Source of the DNA: an uncultured Marivita sp.
Lineage (GTDB): Bacteria; Pseudomonadota; Alphaproteobacteria; Rhodobacterales; Rhodobacteraceae
NCBI RefSeq assembly: GCF_947488135.1
Contig: NZ_CANKYW010000001.1
Span: forward strand, 124,001-188,000
DNA: 64,000 nucleotides
Direction of reading: 5' to 3'
The translations under genes were made by a program, and so were the position numbers. This document shows positions 1 through 10,395 of this stretch, piece after piece. Under the pieces are notes generated by a model, which saw only the letters and a program-made list of their open reading frames with translations, searched no databases and was not told the DNA's origin. Numbering within the stretch: position 1 is the stretch's first letter; each line of letters begins with the position of its first letter.

Positions 1-215
1 GCCACTCCATTCGTCTTGCCGGTAACATCATGGCAGGCCACGCGGTTCTCAAAGTGTTCGCGGGCTTTGCCGCGATCACCGCCGTGGCTCCGCTGTCTGT
101 TCTGGGCATCACGGCCATCTATGCACTGGAAGTGCTCGTCGGCTTCATTCAGGCCTACGTGTTCACGATCCTGACCTGCGTGTACCTCAAGGACGCGCTG
201 CACCCGTCACACTAA
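1..215 (+). CDS. atpB: F0F1 ATP synthase subunit a (C-terminal part, cut by window edge)
   Basis: This is the 3' end of the membrane subunit a of ATP synthase, which forms the proton half-channels against the c-ring. The frame is open from base 3 without a start in the window. The residues [13 protein letters not shown] at the left edge contain the conserved arginine (the R of RLAGN) that faces the c-ring carboxylate. The rest is two hydrophobic stretches, as in the last helices of the family. It is followed by the c, b' and b subunit genes in the usual alphaproteobacterial order, so the identification is firm although only about 70 residues are visible. Confidence 0.95.
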   Translation, partial: HSIRLAGNIMAGHAVLKVFAGFAAITAVAPLSVLGITAIYALEVLVGFIQAYVFTILTCVYLKDALHPSH

Positions 216-275
216 AACACGGTGCGTGGCATCACGCATCCTACGCTTCAACTTCCAATCGTAAGGAGAATTCAC

Positions 276-500
276 ATGGAAGGCGATCTCGCACATATCG
301 GCGCAGGCCTGGCAGCAATCGGTTCCGGCGCAGCCGCAATCGGGGTGGGCAACGTGGCCGGCAACTACCTCGCAGGTGCTCTGCGTAACCCGTCCGCTGC
401 TGCATCGCAGACAGCAACGCTCTTCATCGGTATCGCGTTCGCAGAAGCGCTGGGGATCTTCGCGTTCCTCGTGTCGCTGCTGCTGATGTTCGCCGTCTAA
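276..500 (+). CDS. atpE: F0F1 ATP synthase subunit c
   Basis: A 74-residue proteolipid that forms the rotor ring of F0. Two hydrophobic helices (about 8-30 and 48-72) are joined by the polar loop RNPS (37-40). The first helix has the small-residue pattern [17 protein letters not shown], and the proton-carrying carboxylate is Glu57 in AFAEALG. The start at 276 is preceded by AAGGAG at 262-267. The frame stays open back to 222, but those residues do not resemble the family. It lies 60 bp after atpB and is co-transcribed with it. Confidence 0.97.
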   Translation: MEGDLAHIGAGLAAIGSGAAAIGVGNVAGNYLAGALRNPSAAASQTATLFIGIAFAEALGIFAFLVSLLLMFAV

Positions 501-585
501 GCTTCGGACTTTTATCCTTACGCGCGGGCGGTGCCGTAATCACGCGGCCCGCCCGATGTAACGACAAGTTCCGACGGAGGACGAC

Positions 586-1131
586 ATGGCAACCGAAACC
601 ACTGGTACAGCCAGCGCATGTGTGGGCCCGGATGGCAGCGCCATCGGCATGCCGCAGCTTTGCGCCGACTGGATGCCGAACCAGATTTTCTGGCTTCTGA
701 TCGCGCTCATCGCGATTTACTTTGTCCTGTCCCGCATCGCGTTGCCGCGCATTGCGACGGTTCTGGCGGAACGACAAGGCACGATTACAAACGACCTCGC
801 GGCTGCTGAAGATCTCAAGCAGAAAGCCGTGGAGGCGGAAGACGCCTACAATCAGGCGCTGGCCGATGCACGCGCCGAGGCGCAAAAGATCATCGCCCAG
901 AACAAGGCCGAGATGCAGGCGGAGCTCGACAAGGCCATCGCCAAGGCGGATGCCGAGATCGCGGCCAAATCAGCGGAATCCGAAAAGGCCATTTCCGAAA
1001 TCCGCGCATCGGCCGTTGAACGCGTCGAAGCCGTGGCGAAAGACACAACCGGCGCCATCGTCGCTGCGTTGGGTGGTCAGGCAGATGATGCGACCGTCAA
1101 CGCTGCCGTTGACGCACAGATGAAGGGGTGA
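586..1131 (+). CDS. atpF': F0F1 ATP synthase subunit b'
   Basis: The b' stalk subunit, 181 residues, which with b makes the peripheral stator found in photosynthetic bacteria and most alphaproteobacteria. One membrane helix (about 33-52, [20 protein letters not shown]) is followed by a long charged Ala/Glu/Lys-rich coiled coil (about 60-155). It has a longer N-terminal segment before the helix than b, as usual for b'. A GGAGGA ribosome site lies a few bases upstream (575-580). It is translationally adjacent to the b gene. The symbol atpG or atpX is also used for it. Confidence 0.93.
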   Translation: MATETTGTASACVGPDGSAIGMPQLCADWMPNQIFWLLIALIAIYFVLSRIALPRIATVLAERQGTITNDLAAAEDLKQKAVEAEDAYNQALADARAEAQKIIAQNKAEMQAELDKAIAKADAEIAAKSAESEKAISEIRASAVERVEAVAKDTTGAIVAALGGQADDATVNAAVDAQMKG

Positions 1132-1136
1132 GCGAC

Positions 1137-1697
1137 ATGCAACGTATCATGACCATTGCCGCCGCGACCCTGATCGCCAGCCCGGCCTTTGCCGCGACCG
1201 GCCCGTTCTTTTCACTCAGCAACACCGATTTCGTGGTGACCATCGGTTTCTTGGTCTTCATCGGGGTGCTGCTGTATTACAAGGTTCCGACCTTGATCCT
1301 TGGTATGCTGGACAAGCGCGCCGAGGGGATCCGGAGCGAGTTGGACGAAGCCAAGGCCTTGCGCGAAGAGGCGCAGGCGTTGCTGGCCTCCTACGAACGT
1401 CGCCAGCGCGAAGTTCAGGAGCAGTCGGACCGGATCATCGCGCATGCCAAGGAAGAGGCTGTTCTGGCCGGTGAGCAGGCGAAAGCCGATCTGGAGAAGT
1501 CGATCGCGCGCCGTCTGGCTGCGGCCGAGGACCAGATCGCGTCTGCTCAGGCAAGCGCCGTGAAGGAAGTGCGTGATCGTGCAATCGCCGTTGCGATCAA
1601 CGCAGCGCGAGACGTCGTCGCCAAGCAGATGACCGCGAAAGATGCGGCCAAGACGATCGACGATGCGATTGCCGAAGTTGGGCAAAAGCTCCACTGA
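1137..1697 (+). CDS. atpF: F0F1 ATP synthase subunit b
   Basis: The b subunit of the stator stalk, 186 residues. It has a hydrophobic, signal-like N-terminus (MQRIMTIAAATLIASPAFA), a membrane helix at about 30-50 (FVVTIGFLVFIGVLLYYKVP) and then a coiled coil rich in Glu, Ala and Arg to the end. The ATG at 1137 is chosen because AAGGGG at 1123-1128 sits 8 bases before it. A GTG at 1128 is in frame but would bury that site in the gene. The gene begins 5 bp after the b' stop, and a terminator follows. Confidence 0.93.
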   Translation: MQRIMTIAAATLIASPAFAATGPFFSLSNTDFVVTIGFLVFIGVLLYYKVPTLILGMLDKRAEGIRSELDEAKALREEAQALLASYERRQREVQEQSDRIIAHAKEEAVLAGEQAKADLEKSIARRLAAAEDQIASAQASAVKEVRDRAIAVAINAARDVVAKQMTAKDAAKTIDDAIAEVGQKLH

Positions 1698-1721
1698 TCC
1701 TGACATCAGACGATTTTCGTT

Positions 1722-1756
1722 AAAGCCTCGGTTTCACCGGGGCTTTTTCTTTTTTT
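1722..1756 (+). terminator. Rho-independent terminator of the atp operon
   Basis: The stem AAAGCCTCGG / CCGGGGCTTT with a short TTTCA loop is followed by a run of T, so it marks the end of the ATP synthase F0 operon on the + strand. Confidence 0.9.
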
Positions 1757-1785
1757 GGGGGGGAGGATGTTTCGACGCATCCTAA

Positions 1786-1803
1786 TTTTCCGTTGACGGA
1801 AAA
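1786..1803. repeat. Short hairpin TTTTCCGT-tg-ACGGAAAA
   Basis: A perfect 8-bp stem with a 2-base loop lies 5 bp past the stop of the minus-strand gene at 1809. It may serve as that gene's transcript end. A related stem (TTTCCG / CGGAAA) occurs at 51123-51142. Confidence 0.4.
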
Positions 1804-1808
1804 CCTCG

Positions 1809-2468
1809 CTATTCCGGCGACGTCACCCGCGCGCCGAAGAGAGCGGACCCGACGCGGATATGCGTCGCACCGAAAGCGATGGCTTGCTCGAAATCGTCGC
1901 TCATCCCCATGGACATTTGCGAGAGGCCGTTGCGGTCGGCCAGTTTGCGCAGCAGGGCAAAGTGCAGGGACGGGGTTTCGTCAACCGGAGGGATACACAT
2001 AAGCCCCTGAACAGGCAGGTCCAGCGCGCGGCATTCTTCGACAAAGGCGTCTGTGTCGGCGGGGGCAATGCCAGCCTTCTGCGGTTCTTCGCCCGTATTT
2101 ACCTGAATGAAGAGCGGCGGGCAGTGGCCCATTTCCTGCGCCAATCGGGCGAAGGTCTTGGCCAATTTCGGGCGGTCCAGTGTGTGAATCACGTCGAACA
2201 GCTCGAAGGCCTGTCGCGCCTTGTTCGATTGCAGCGGGCCGATGAGGTGAAGGTCAATCCCATCATAGGTTTCGCGAAAGTCGGGCCACTTTCCGGCAGC
2301 TTCTTGCACGCGGTTTTCGCCAAAGCTGCGATGGCCTTCTTTCAGAACCGCCTCGACCCGTTCGTTCGGCTGCACTTTGGAGACGGCGATCAGGGTCACA
2401 TCCGCCGGGTCGCGATCGGCCTCTCTGGCGGCTTTTGCGATGCGGGCGGTGATATCTGTCAATCCCAT
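1809..2468 (-). CDS. YggS/PLPBP family pyridoxal-phosphate homeostasis protein
   Basis: A 219-residue PLP-binding protein of the YggS/PLPHP family, which keeps free pyridoxal phosphate and amino-keto acid pools in balance and has no known catalytic step. The PLP lysine is Lys31 in LIAVSKVQP. Further family signatures are FGENRVQE, LHLIGPLQSNK and, near the C-terminus, MSMGMSDDFEQAI and RVGSALFG. Its start overlaps the end of the upstream sulfotransferase gene by 10 bp, so the two are probably one transcript. Function follows from the family; I see nothing unusual in the sequence. Confidence 0.93.
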   Translation of the reverse strand: MGLTDITARIAKAAREADRDPADVTLIAVSKVQPNERVEAVLKEGHRSFGENRVQEAAGKWPDFRETYDGIDLHLIGPLQSNKARQAFELFDVIHTLDRPKLAKTFARLAQEMGHCPPLFIQVNTGEEPQKAGIAPADTDAFVEECRALDLPVQGLMCIPPVDETPSLHFALLRKLADRNGLSQMSMGMSDDFEQAIAFGATHIRVGSALFGARVTSPE

Positions 2469-3928
2469 GGCGTGTCTCCCCAGGCGTCGAAGAAAGGTTG
2501 CAATTCGGTTTCATAGCGCCGCCATGCCGCGGCCGAGCTTTGGTAGATCGGTTGGCGCACTTGATGCAGGCTGAGCGTTTTGACCGCGCCTGTGTTCTGG
2601 TGGAAGTTCAGGCACTGATCCTCCCAGTCCAACCCGGCGGCGGCAATCAGCCTGCGTGACTGTTCCTCGGGATCGGACACGAGGTCTTCGTAGCGGACCT
2701 CGGAAAAGCGATCGGGTAGAGTTTCTCGCCAGTGCCCGACGATCTGGCGGAAAAGTTTGATCGTTTCGGCGATGGTCGCGAGATCGTTGGCGTAACGGTG
2801 CGTGCCGCCGTTGAAGTAGTTCTTGTAGATCGACACCGCGATGTCACGCGGATCGCGGTGCACCACGATGAAGCGCGCGTTCGGCAGGGTCGCGTAAAGC
2901 AAACCGTAGATCAGAAAGGCCATGATGGACTTGTCGGTCAGCCAGGGACGGGTCAGATCGCGTTTGATGCGGTTCTGCATCTCCAGACGGGATGCGAAAG
3001 CGTGAAGGTCTTTGGAGGGTCTCGATGTCAGCTTGGCCATGTCGGCACCCGCTCCGAAACAGGCGTAAGCCGTGCGCAGTGCGGTGGCGAGTTCGCCTCC
3101 GGCCTGAACGCTGGAATGGCTGGCGATGATCTGTTCGACCAACGTCGTGCCGGATCGCGGCAGGCCGGTGACGAAGATGAGATCGGGTGCTGTGCCGGGG
3201 CTGTCGCTGAGCGGGGACAGCCCCTCTTGCGCGTCGACCACGGCGCGCCATTCCTGTGCGCGCGCCTTGGGATCGTCGGGCCAAAGTGCGGCCTGTGCGG
3301 AATTGGCGCGCCGCAGATGCGGGAAGACCCTATCGGCCTGTTTGGTGTCCTCCATCGCCTTGGCAAGCGCGTAGTTGACGTGCATCTGTCCTTGTGGGGA
3401 AAGCTGTGGATGTTTCGCCAATCGACGCATTGCTCCGATCAGCGGATCGTTTGGCTTGAACCGGATCGTCGCGGCGAACATGCGGTACAGTTCGGCTTCG
3501 TTCGGGTGCTTTTTCAGCAGTTTGCGAAAGAGCTTTTCCGATGCGTCGAAGTCGCCGATCTGTTGCAGGTAGAGTGCCTTGTCGGCCTGTGGACCGATGG
3601 CCTTGGGGTCTCGTGCGATTTTGGCGTTGATCAGGTCCAGAACACGGGATGAATTGCCCGCCGCGCGATGGGCGTGCAGGGCGTCTTCCAGGATCGCGGG
3701 TTCGGTGGGTCGAAGCGCGTAGGCCTTATCAATTGCGCGACACCATGTTTCGACATCGCCCGTCTTGGCGGCGAGCTGCGCGCGTTTGAACGGAATTTCC
3801 GGTGCGGTGGGCACCTTCAGAGCAAGCGCATCGAGGATCGCAGCAGCTTCGCGCGTCTGCCCGGCTTGCGCCAACCGCAGGGCCCGCTCGTATTCCGCTT
3901 TGATCTGTTGTGCTGCGCCAGTGGTCAT
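2459..3928 (-). CDS. TPR-containing sulfotransferase
   Basis: A 489-residue protein with an N-terminal tetratricopeptide-like helical part (about 5-210) and a C-terminal sulfotransferase domain. The PAPS-binding loop is GLPRSGTT (255-262) and the 3'-phosphate motif is VVHRDPRDIAVS (about 350-362). Such proteins transfer sulfate from PAPS to an acceptor; the acceptor here is unknown. The start at 3928 is chosen because AGAGG lies 5 bases before it and the TPR pattern begins at once; the frame is open to 4186 but that stretch is the porin terminator region. It sits directly after a porin terminator and overlaps the next gene by 10 bp. Confidence 0.88.
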   Translation of the reverse strand: MTTGAAQQIKAEYERALRLAQAGQTREAAAILDALALKVPTAPEIPFKRAQLAAKTGDVETWCRAIDKAYALRPTEPAILEDALHAHRAAGNSSRVLDLINAKIARDPKAIGPQADKALYLQQIGDFDASEKLFRKLLKKHPNEAELYRMFAATIRFKPNDPLIGAMRRLAKHPQLSPQGQMHVNYALAKAMEDTKQADRVFPHLRRANSAQAALWPDDPKARAQEWRAVVDAQEGLSPLSDSPGTAPDLIFVTGLPRSGTTLVEQIIASHSSVQAGGELATALRTAYACFGAGADMAKLTSRPSKDLHAFASRLEMQNRIKRDLTRPWLTDKSIMAFLIYGLLYATLPNARFIVVHRDPRDIAVSIYKNYFNGGTHRYANDLATIAETIKLFRQIVGHWRETLPDRFSEVRYEDLVSDPEEQSRRLIAAAGLDWEDQCLNFHQNTGAVKTLSLHQVRQPIYQSSAAAWRRYETELQPFFDAWGDTPWD

Positions 3929-3965
3929 AACCGCCTCTTTTGCCGCTTTGCTAAAGGCATGCTGC

Positions 3966-4000
3966 ACAAAAGAAAAGAGCGGGCACAAGGCCCGCTCTTT
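3966..4000 (-). terminator. Terminator after the porin gene
   Basis: On the minus strand the 11-bp stem AAAGAGCGGGC / GCCCGCTCTTT with loop CTTGT is followed by TTCTTTTG. It separates the porin transcript from the sulfotransferase gene. Confidence 0.85.
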
Positions 4001-4026
4001 CCTTAACCAAATCTGGTTATGAGCTA

Positions 4027-5004
4027 TTAGAAGCTCATCGACAGACCGAAGGAGTAGCTGTCTTCGTCGTTGACAGACACGTCGTCGCTGGAACCGTAAC
4101 CCAGGTGAGCTGCGAGACCGCCGCCCAGGTCGTAGGTTGCTGCGAGACCGAAACCGGACGAGTCGGGGTCGGACTTCGCCGCCCAATCGTCGTACTCACC
4201 GTAGTTCACACCGATCGACAGTGCGTTCATGGTGTAGCCAACGCCAACACCGACGAAGGTGCCGTTGTCGTCCTGGCCTTCGATGTCTGCTTCTGCGTAG
4301 TTGATCGCAGCGGAGAAACCGTTTGCCAGTTTCGCGTCGAGGCTCAGACCGATCAGTTCGATGTCTGCGTCAACGTCGCGGTCAACAGTCTGGTAGCCGA
4401 GGCCGACGCCGATGGCTGCGCCACCGAAGTCTGTCACGTAACGAACGCCGAGGCCCCAAACCGGATCATCTTCGCCGGAATCGTCGATTTCTGCGGACAG
4501 TGCTGCCGTGAAGCCTGCTGCGGAGTAGGACACGCGAGCGATCTGACCGTCATAGAGACCGTCGAGGCCGGAGTTGCCGTTGTAGCCCGAGTGCTCGGTT
4601 TCGTCGTCGGCGAGGGTTGCGCCGGCAAGAGCGACTTCCTGCAGAACGGCGTCATATGCACCGTCTGTGTCGCCCATGTCGAGGCGCATGCCGCCGTAGG
4701 CGAGGAACCATGTCGCACCGTATTGATCGGTCGCATCACCGAAGTTGAATTCGTTGTCTTCAACGGTTTCGTCGAGGTCAACGGATGCACCGAATGCCAG
4801 ACCGCCGTCGGATTCGCCGGTCATGGAGAATGTGACGTCGATATCAGTGTGGAACTGAGCGCGATCGCCGTCCGGATCAGTTGTCGTTGCATAACGGTCG
4901 CCGCCGACAACACCGATTTCGGCGTAACCAGTGATCGACACTTCGGCTGCTGCGATGCCAGCAGTTGCAACCAGCGCGGTGGAAGCAAGAAGAAGAGTTT
5001 TCAT
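4027..5004 (-). CDS. Outer membrane porin, Rhodobacter type
   Basis: A 325-residue outer membrane general porin. It starts with a clear signal peptide (MKTLLLASTALVATAGIAAA, cut before EVSITG) and continues as alternating beta-strand sequence rich in Gly, Asp and aromatic residues, ending in the C-terminal phenylalanine (SFGLSMSF) needed for assembly by the Bam machinery. The composition is very acidic, as in marine members of the group. It is transcribed alone, with its own terminator and a GAGGGA ribosome site close to the start. Comparison with the Rhodobacter 16-strand porins supports the fold; the substrate range cannot be read from sequence. Confidence 0.9.
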   Translation of the reverse strand: MKTLLLASTALVATAGIAAAEVSITGYAEIGVVGGDRYATTTDPDGDRAQFHTDIDVTFSMTGESDGGLAFGASVDLDETVEDNEFNFGDATDQYGATWFLAYGGMRLDMGDTDGAYDAVLQEVALAGATLADDETEHSGYNGNSGLDGLYDGQIARVSYSAAGFTAALSAEIDDSGEDDPVWGLGVRYVTDFGGAAIGVGLGYQTVDRDVDADIELIGLSLDAKLANGFSAAINYAEADIEGQDDNGTFVGVGVGYTMNALSIGVNYGEYDDWAAKSDPDSSGFGLAATYDLGGGLAAHLGYGSSDDVSVNDEDSYSFGLSMSF

Positions 5005-5289
5005 TTTTTTCCCTCATGTGTTCGTAAGGCACGTACCAAACCGGAAGGTCCGGATTAGCTGGGAACTCTATGCTCTTTGGGGGGGCGTGTTTGCAAGACA
5101 AGCCGCAAGTCGCTCGGGAACTTCGCCTTCTGTGATGCTCATTTGCCACAAGCTTGGTGTGCGGCTTTCCCATTGAAAGAACACAGCCTTAACGCCTGCG
5201 GACAAGTTCGGCTTGTCGTGATTGGGATGGGCTTGTATGCAAAGCATAACGCAAACACTGAGCTAACAGGCAATCGAGGGCAGTCTCCT
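5005..5289. other. Divergent promoter region, porin / DUF3576
   Basis: These 285 bp carry the leaders of two divergent genes. On the minus strand a TTGCAA ... CATAGA pair with 18-base spacing lies about 60 bp before the porin start and could be its promoter. A short CCGGA-agg-TCCGG dyad at 5040-5052 is in the porin leader. No gene or RNA is recognised here. Confidence 0.35.
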
Positions 5290-5793
5290 ATGGACCTTAC
5301 ACGTTTCAGGACAGGATTAGGCGTTGCCCTTGTCGGTGCACTTGTTTCGGGTTGCGGAATGTTCGGCGGCGGAAACAGGGCCCCGGTGGATACGCCACCG
5401 GCCTCCGAGATTGCCGACGATATCATCTATCAGGATCGTCAGCGGCCACAGTCGACGTTGTTCGACTTTTTCCGCAACCGCAATGACGCGGGGCAGGTGG
5501 GTGCCGTCAACAAGTACATCTGGAATGCCGCGCTCGAGACACTGGATTTCCTGCCGGTGCAGTCGGTCGATCCGTTCACCGGGGTAATTACCACCGGATA
5601 CGGGACGCCCCCGGGTGGCGGACGGGCCTATCGTGCGACGATTCTCGTGAATGACCCGGCGCTGGATGCGCGATCGTTGAACGTCGCGTTGATGACGCGC
5701 TCCGGGCCAGTGGATGCGGCGACGGTGCGCGCGGTCGAGGATGCGATCCTCACGCGGGCGCGCCAGTTGCGACAGCAGGACAGCCGTTTCTGA
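5290..5793 (+). CDS. DUF3576 domain lipoprotein
   Basis: A 167-residue predicted lipoprotein: hydrophobic N-terminus followed by the lipobox LVSGC with Cys22 as acylation site. The rest matches what I know of DUF3576 (conserved VNKYIWNAALETLDFLP and YGTPPGGGRAYRATILV). The role is unknown; a cell-envelope location is inferred from the lipobox. The start at 5290 has GAGGG 8 bases upstream; an in-frame ATG at 5227 would spoil the signal peptide. It converges on the glycosyltransferase gene with 22 bp between stops. In relatives it commonly sits near leuS and lptE, as here. Confidence 0.85.
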   Translation: MDLTRFRTGLGVALVGALVSGCGMFGGGNRAPVDTPPASEIADDIIYQDRQRPQSTLFDFFRNRNDAGQVGAVNKYIWNAALETLDFLPVQSVDPFTGVITTGYGTPPGGGRAYRATILVNDPALDARSLNVALMTRSGPVDAATVRAVEDAILTRARQLRQQDSRF

Positions 5794-5815
5794 TCGGCTG
5801 ACCGCATTCCTGCTG

Positions 5816-7078
5816 TTAATCCTGAGGGTGTCGCGCCATTTCGAGCGTGGCAAGGTCGTCGACCCACTGTAATTGCCGTGGCAGGCAAATCGTTTCCAGA
5901 TCGTAGGTCTCTTGGGCAAACCGACGGGCGGCCCTGCCCAATGTCGCGCGGCGTTCGGGCGATTCGAGCAGGGCACAGGTTTCATCCACAAGCTTGGCCC
6001 GGTCGAAGAAATCCACCAGCAGTCCGGTCTGGCCATCCTTGATCGCTTCGCGCACGGGGGCTGTGTCGGAGGCGACGATGGCGCATTCCGCGCTCATCGC
6101 TTCGAGCAAGGACCACGACAGGACGAAGGGATACGTCAGGTAAACATGCACGCGACTGACCTGGATGACCGACAGGAATGTCTCGTAGGGGACCCGGCCC
6201 AGAAAGTGCACGCGGGTCCAGTCCGCGTCCGAGATCTGCGGACGCACCTCGTCGATGAAGATCTGTTTCCACGTTTTACCCTGCGGCGGCTTCGCCCCGT
6301 AGCTCGTATCCTCGCCCCCGAGCAAGACCACCCGCGCCATCGGCCGACGACGCAGAAGATCGGGCAGGGCGCGCATGAAGATGTGATAGCCGCGATAGGG
6401 TTCCAGATTGCGGTTGATGAAGGTCACAACCTCGTCGTCCCGCGACAGTGTATCCCCATTTGGAAGGGCAAGCTGCGCCATTGCATCTGGCGTCACGTGA
6501 ACGGTATCGACCCCGTCGTGGCAGATCGTGATACGGTCGCGGTGATGCGCGGGATAGGTGTCGGCCTGGAAACGCGTCGGGCTGATCCCGGCGTCCATGA
6601 CCTCTTCGTGCAGCCGGTTGTTCAGGTTCTTGAGCCGAAGCCGTAGCGCGTTGCGCCCCGGGCTGGGTGTCGGAAACTCGGGATCGAACGCGATCACGTC
6701 CGGGTCCGAGCGGTGATAGAGTTCGCAGTAAAGGCCGAGTCGCGCATCCGGCCAGAGATCCTTGAGGAAAAGACTTTCGCCCCAGCCGTGATGGGCGAGG
6801 ATCACATCCGGCGCGTATCCCTTTTCTTTCAAAACCTGCGCCGCGTCGAAACAGGCCGTGGCGCGCAGGATCTTTGTCTCGAAATCGATCAGCCAGGGAT
6901 GGATATTCGGGGTGCTGGCCCCCTTGACCTGATAGGGCAGGATCGTGATGCCCTTCCAAGTCGTCGGTTTAGAAACGCGTGGGGTCAGGACAACCACCTG
7001 GTCTCCACGTTGGGCGAGCGCCGGTGCGAGATGTTTGAATTGGCCGGGAAAGTTCTGGTGAATCAAAAGGAGTTTCAT
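5816..7078 (-). CDS. Glycosyltransferase, family 4 (PF12000 plus GT1 domains)
   Basis: A 420-residue GT-B glycosyltransferase. The N-terminus [21 protein letters not shown] is the hallmark of the PF12000 N-terminal domain, and the C-terminal half contains the nucleotide-sugar region with [41 protein letters not shown] (the acidic/glutamate EX7E-like stretch). It probably builds an extracellular or surface polysaccharide; sugar and acceptor are unknown. The start at 7078 fits the family; in-frame ATGs at 7102 and 7105 exist, and no site has a strong ribosome binding sequence. It is divergent from leuS with 151 bp between. Confidence 0.82.
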   Translation of the reverse strand: MKLLLIHQNFPGQFKHLAPALAQRGDQVVVLTPRVSKPTTWKGITILPYQVKGASTPNIHPWLIDFETKILRATACFDAAQVLKEKGYAPDVILAHHGWGESLFLKDLWPDARLGLYCELYHRSDPDVIAFDPEFPTPSPGRNALRLRLKNLNNRLHEEVMDAGISPTRFQADTYPAHHRDRITICHDGVDTVHVTPDAMAQLALPNGDTLSRDDEVVTFINRNLEPYRGYHIFMRALPDLLRRRPMARVVLLGGEDTSYGAKPPQGKTWKQIFIDEVRPQISDADWTRVHFLGRVPYETFLSVIQVSRVHVYLTYPFVLSWSLLEAMSAECAIVASDTAPVREAIKDGQTGLLVDFFDRAKLVDETCALLESPERRATLGRAARRFAQETYDLETICLPRQLQWVDDLATLEMARHPQD

Positions 7079-7229
7079 CTGCCCGAATGTCGTCGCTGCC
7101 ATCAATACGACGGGTATGACCGTAAAAAACAGGCATCACAATGGCCCGGATGGGGGCGGGACTGGACGATCCTGTGGCATCGGCCTATCACCCTGCGAAC
7201 AGAAGATGCACACCCGAAGGACACATTCC

Positions 7230-9914
7230 ATGTCGCGTTACGACCCCTCTGTCATCGAACCCAAATGGCAGGCTGTCTGGGAAGAGAGTGAAACCTTCCG
7301 CGCCGTGCGGTCGGAGGACAAGCCGAAATATTACGTGCTGGAAATGTTCCCGTACCCGTCGGGCCGCATCCATATCGGCCATGTGCGCAATTATACGATG
7401 GGCGACGTGATCGCGCGCTACAAGCTGTCGACGGGGCATAACGTGCTGCATCCGATGGGATTCGACGCTTTCGGGATGCCCGCGGAAAACGCCGCGATGG
7501 CGTCGGGGGGGCATCCGAAGGATTGGACCTATTCCAACATCGACACGATGGTTAGCCAGATGAAGCCGTTGGGTTTCGGTCTTGACTGGAGCCGCATGTT
7601 CGCGACCTGCGATCCCGAATACTACGGCCAGCAGCAGGCGCTGTTCCTCGATATGCTGGAGGCCGGGTTGGTCTACCGCAAGAACGCGGTGGTGAACTGG
7701 GATCCGGTCGACATGACCGTGTTGGCCAACGAACAGGTGATCGACGGCAAGGGCTGGCGGTCTGGCGCCGACGTGGAGCGGCGCGAGCTGACGCAGTGGT
7801 TCTTCAAGATCTCCGATATGTCCGAGGAATTGTTGGACGCTTTGGATACGCTGGATGACTGGCCCGCCAAGGTGAAGCTCATGCAGGCCAACTGGATCGG
7901 CAAATCGCGCGGTCTGCAATTCGCGTTCTCGACCATTGACGCACCCGAGGGACACGACCGGATCGAGGTTTACACGACGCGGCCCGACACGCTCATGGGG
8001 GCCTCGTTCGTGGGTATCTCCCCCGATCATCCGCTCGCCAGGCATCTGGAGAAGGACAATCCGGATCTGGCCGCGTTCAACGCCGAGTGTCGCAAGGGCG
8101 GGACGACCGAAGAGGCGCTGGAGAAGGCCGAGAAAAAAGGCTTCGACACCGGACTGCGTGTGCGGCATCCGTTTGATACCGCGTGGGAATTGCCGGTCTA
8201 CGTCGCCAACTTCATCCTGATGGATTACGGCACCGGTGCGATTTTCGGCTGTCCGGCGCATGACCAGCGCGATCTTGAATTCGCGCGCAAATACGACCTG
8301 CCGGTGCTCAGCACCTACGTGCCCGCGATGGGCGAAGATGCGTTCATTTTGCCCGAGGACGGTGGCCCGGCCTATGTGCCGCCCAAGCCCGAAACCGTGC
8401 GCTATATCCGCGGATTCGCTGGCGAAGAGGCGCAGACCGGCAGTGACGCCATCGAGGCGGCCATCGCGTTTTGCGAGAAGAACGGCGTCGGCCACGGCGT
8501 GACCAAGTTCCGCCTGCGCGATTGGGGTCTCAGCCGCCAGCGCTATTGGGGATGCCCGATTCCGGTGGTGCATTGCGATGCCTGCGGCGTGGTGCCGGAA
8601 AAGAAGGAAAACCTGCCCATCGCGCTGCCCTATGACGAAGACGGCACGGCAATTGATTTCTCGGTTCCCGGCAATCCGCTCGACCGTCATCCGTCGTGGC
8701 GCAATGTGCCGTGCCCGTCTTGTGGTCAGCCCGCGAAACGGGAGACCGACACGATGGATACGTTTGTCGATTCGTCGTGGTACTTTGCGCGCTTCACGGC
8801 ACCTCGGGCAGACACGCCGACGGATTTGCCGGACGCGGCCTATTGGATGAACGTGGACCAGTATATCGGTGGCATCGAACACGCGATCCTGCACCTGCTC
8901 TATTCGCGCTTCTTTGCGCGCGCGATGCACCTCACCGGGCATCTGCCGGAGAAATGCAAAGAGCCGTTTGACGCCTTGTTTACCCAAGGGATGGTGACGC
9001 ACGCGATTTACCAGACCAAGGGCAAGGATGGCCGTCCGGTCTATCACTATCCGGAAACCGTTATCGAATTCAGCACTCGCGATGGTCAGAAGGCGGCAGT
9101 TCTTCGAAAATATGCAGAAGAGCAAAGAACGGATGTATCTGACCCGCGCGAATTAGAGAAGTTGCGCTTAGGCGTGAAACTGATCGGAGACGTGGAAAAT
9201 GACGTCGAGATCATCCCCTCGGCCAAGATGTCGAAATCGAAGAACAACGTGGTCGATCCGGTGGCGATCATCCAGCAATACGGCGCCGATACGGCGCGAT
9301 GGTTCGTGCTGTCAGACTCGCCCCCCGAACGGGACGTGGAGTGGACGGCCTCGGGGGCCGAGGCGGCGTCAAAGCATCTTGCCCGGGTCTACCGGATCGC
9401 GGCCGAGGTGGCCGAGGCGAACGATGCGTCGAACGCCGAAGATGACGCCCTGCTGCGCGAGATGCACAAGGCGATCCATGACGTGACTGTGGGTGTCGAA
9501 AGCTTTGGCTTCAACGCCGCGATTGCGCGGCTTTACGCCTTCACCAATGCGCTGTCGAAATCCAGGGCAGGATCCGACGCGAAGCGACAGGCGGCCAAGA
9601 CGCTGGCGCAGCTCATGTCGCCCATGACCCCGCACTTGTCCGAGGAAATCTGGGCCTTGCTGGGTGGCGAAGGCCTTGTCGCCAATGCCGCGTGGCCCAA
9701 AGCCGACGAGGCCATGCTGGTCGAGGACAGCGTGACACTGCCCATTCAGGTCAACGGCAAGCGGCGGGACGAAATCACAGTGCCCAAGGATATGGGCAAG
9801 GACGAGGTTGAAAAGCTCGCGCTGGCGACCGATGGTGTGAAACGTGCGCTTGATGGCGCGAGCCCCAAGAAAGTGATCGTTGTGCCGGGTCGGATCGTGA
9901 ATGTGGTTGCATAG
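7230..9914 (+). CDS. leuS: Leucine--tRNA ligase
   Basis: Leucyl-tRNA synthetase, 894 residues, a class I enzyme that charges tRNA-Leu. The HIGH motif is HIGH at 48-51 and the KMSKS loop is KMSKS at about 666-670; the large editing domain lies between them (T-rich region around [13 protein letters not shown], about 240) and the C-terminal anticodon-binding part ends in [15 protein letters not shown]. The ATG at 7230 has GAAGGA 8 bases upstream; the frame stays open to 7116 without family similarity. The last 14 bp overlap lptE, giving the common leuS-lptE-holA operon. Confidence 0.97.
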   Translation: MSRYDPSVIEPKWQAVWEESETFRAVRSEDKPKYYVLEMFPYPSGRIHIGHVRNYTMGDVIARYKLSTGHNVLHPMGFDAFGMPAENAAMASGGHPKDWTYSNIDTMVSQMKPLGFGLDWSRMFATCDPEYYGQQQALFLDMLEAGLVYRKNAVVNWDPVDMTVLANEQVIDGKGWRSGADVERRELTQWFFKISDMSEELLDALDTLDDWPAKVKLMQANWIGKSRGLQFAFSTIDAPEGHDRIEVYTTRPDTLMGASFVGISPDHPLARHLEKDNPDLAAFNAECRKGGTTEEALEKAEKKGFDTGLRVRHPFDTAWELPVYVANFILMDYGTGAIFGCPAHDQRDLEFARKYDLPVLSTYVPAMGEDAFILPEDGGPAYVPPKPETVRYIRGFAGEEAQTGSDAIEAAIAFCEKNGVGHGVTKFRLRDWGLSRQRYWGCPIPVVHCDACGVVPEKKENLPIALPYDEDGTAIDFSVPGNPLDRHPSWRNVPCPSCGQPAKRETDTMDTFVDSSWYFARFTAPRADTPTDLPDAAYWMNVDQYIGGIEHAILHLLYSRFFARAMHLTGHLPEKCKEPFDALFTQGMVTHAIYQTKGKDGRPVYHYPETVIEFSTRDGQKAAVLRKYAEEQRTDVSDPRELEKLRLGVKLIGDVENDVEIIPSAKMSKSKNNVVDPVAIIQQYGADTARWFVLSDSPPERDVEWTASGAEAASKHLARVYRIAAEVAEANDASNAEDDALLREMHKAIHDVTVGVESFGFNAAIARLYAFTNALSKSRAGSDAKRQAAKTLAQLMSPMTPHLSEEIWALLGGEGLVANAAWPKADEAMLVEDSVTLPIQVNGKRRDEITVPKDMGKDEVEKLALATDGVKRALDGASPKKVIVVPGRIVNVVA

Positions 9915-10395
9915 ACGCCAGACGCTTTTCGCGCTGTCAGCGCTTGCTGCGGGGGCCGCTTGCGGGTTCACGCCCGCCTATGGGCCCGACGGCGGCGCAT
10001 CGGTCTTGCAGGAAAACCTTCGCGTTACCGCGCCGCAACGCCGGGACGGTTTTCTGATCGCGCAGCGGTTGGAGGATCGGTTCGGGCGAAATGATTCCGG
10101 GCGCTACGCGCTCAACGTCACCCCGACGATCCAGCGGGCGGGACTTGCCACCTCGGTCGAGGGGACGACCAACCGGTTTCAGCTGACGGGACGGGCCGAT
10201 TACGCGCTGCGCGACCTTCAGACCGATACCGTCGTCCGCAATGGGCGTGTGACCGAATTCACCGGGTTTTCCGCCACCGGATCGACGGTTGCGACATTGG
10301 CGGCGGAACGCGATGCAACCGCGCGTTTGATGGTGATGCTGGCCGATCAGATCGTCGATCGGCTGATCCTTTCGGCAACCGGCCTTCCCGCATGA
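9901..10395 (+). CDS. lptE: LPS assembly lipoprotein LptE
   Basis: A 164-residue lipoprotein with a twin-arginine-free signal ([21 protein letters not shown]) and Cys21 as lipidation site. LptE plugs the LptD barrel in the outer membrane and helps insert LPS. The sequence [11 protein letters not shown] after the cysteine and the alternating strand/helix pattern match alphaproteobacterial LptE. The position between leuS and holA is the conserved genomic setting of this gene, which strengthens a call that would be weak from similarity alone. It overlaps both neighbours (14 bp and 4 bp). Confidence 0.9.
   Translation: MWLHRRQTLFALSALAAGAACGFTPAYGPDGGASVLQENLRVTAPQRRDGFLIAQRLEDRFGRNDSGRYALNVTPTIQRAGLATSVEGTTNRFQLTGRADYALRDLQTDTVVRNGRVTEFTGFSATGSTVATLAAERDATARLMVMLADQIVDRLILSATGLPA

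Noticed and set aside
1128-1136. GTG start of subunit b at 1128
   Set aside because: It would place the AAGGGG ribosome site at its own start; the ATG at 1137 has that site at the correct distance.
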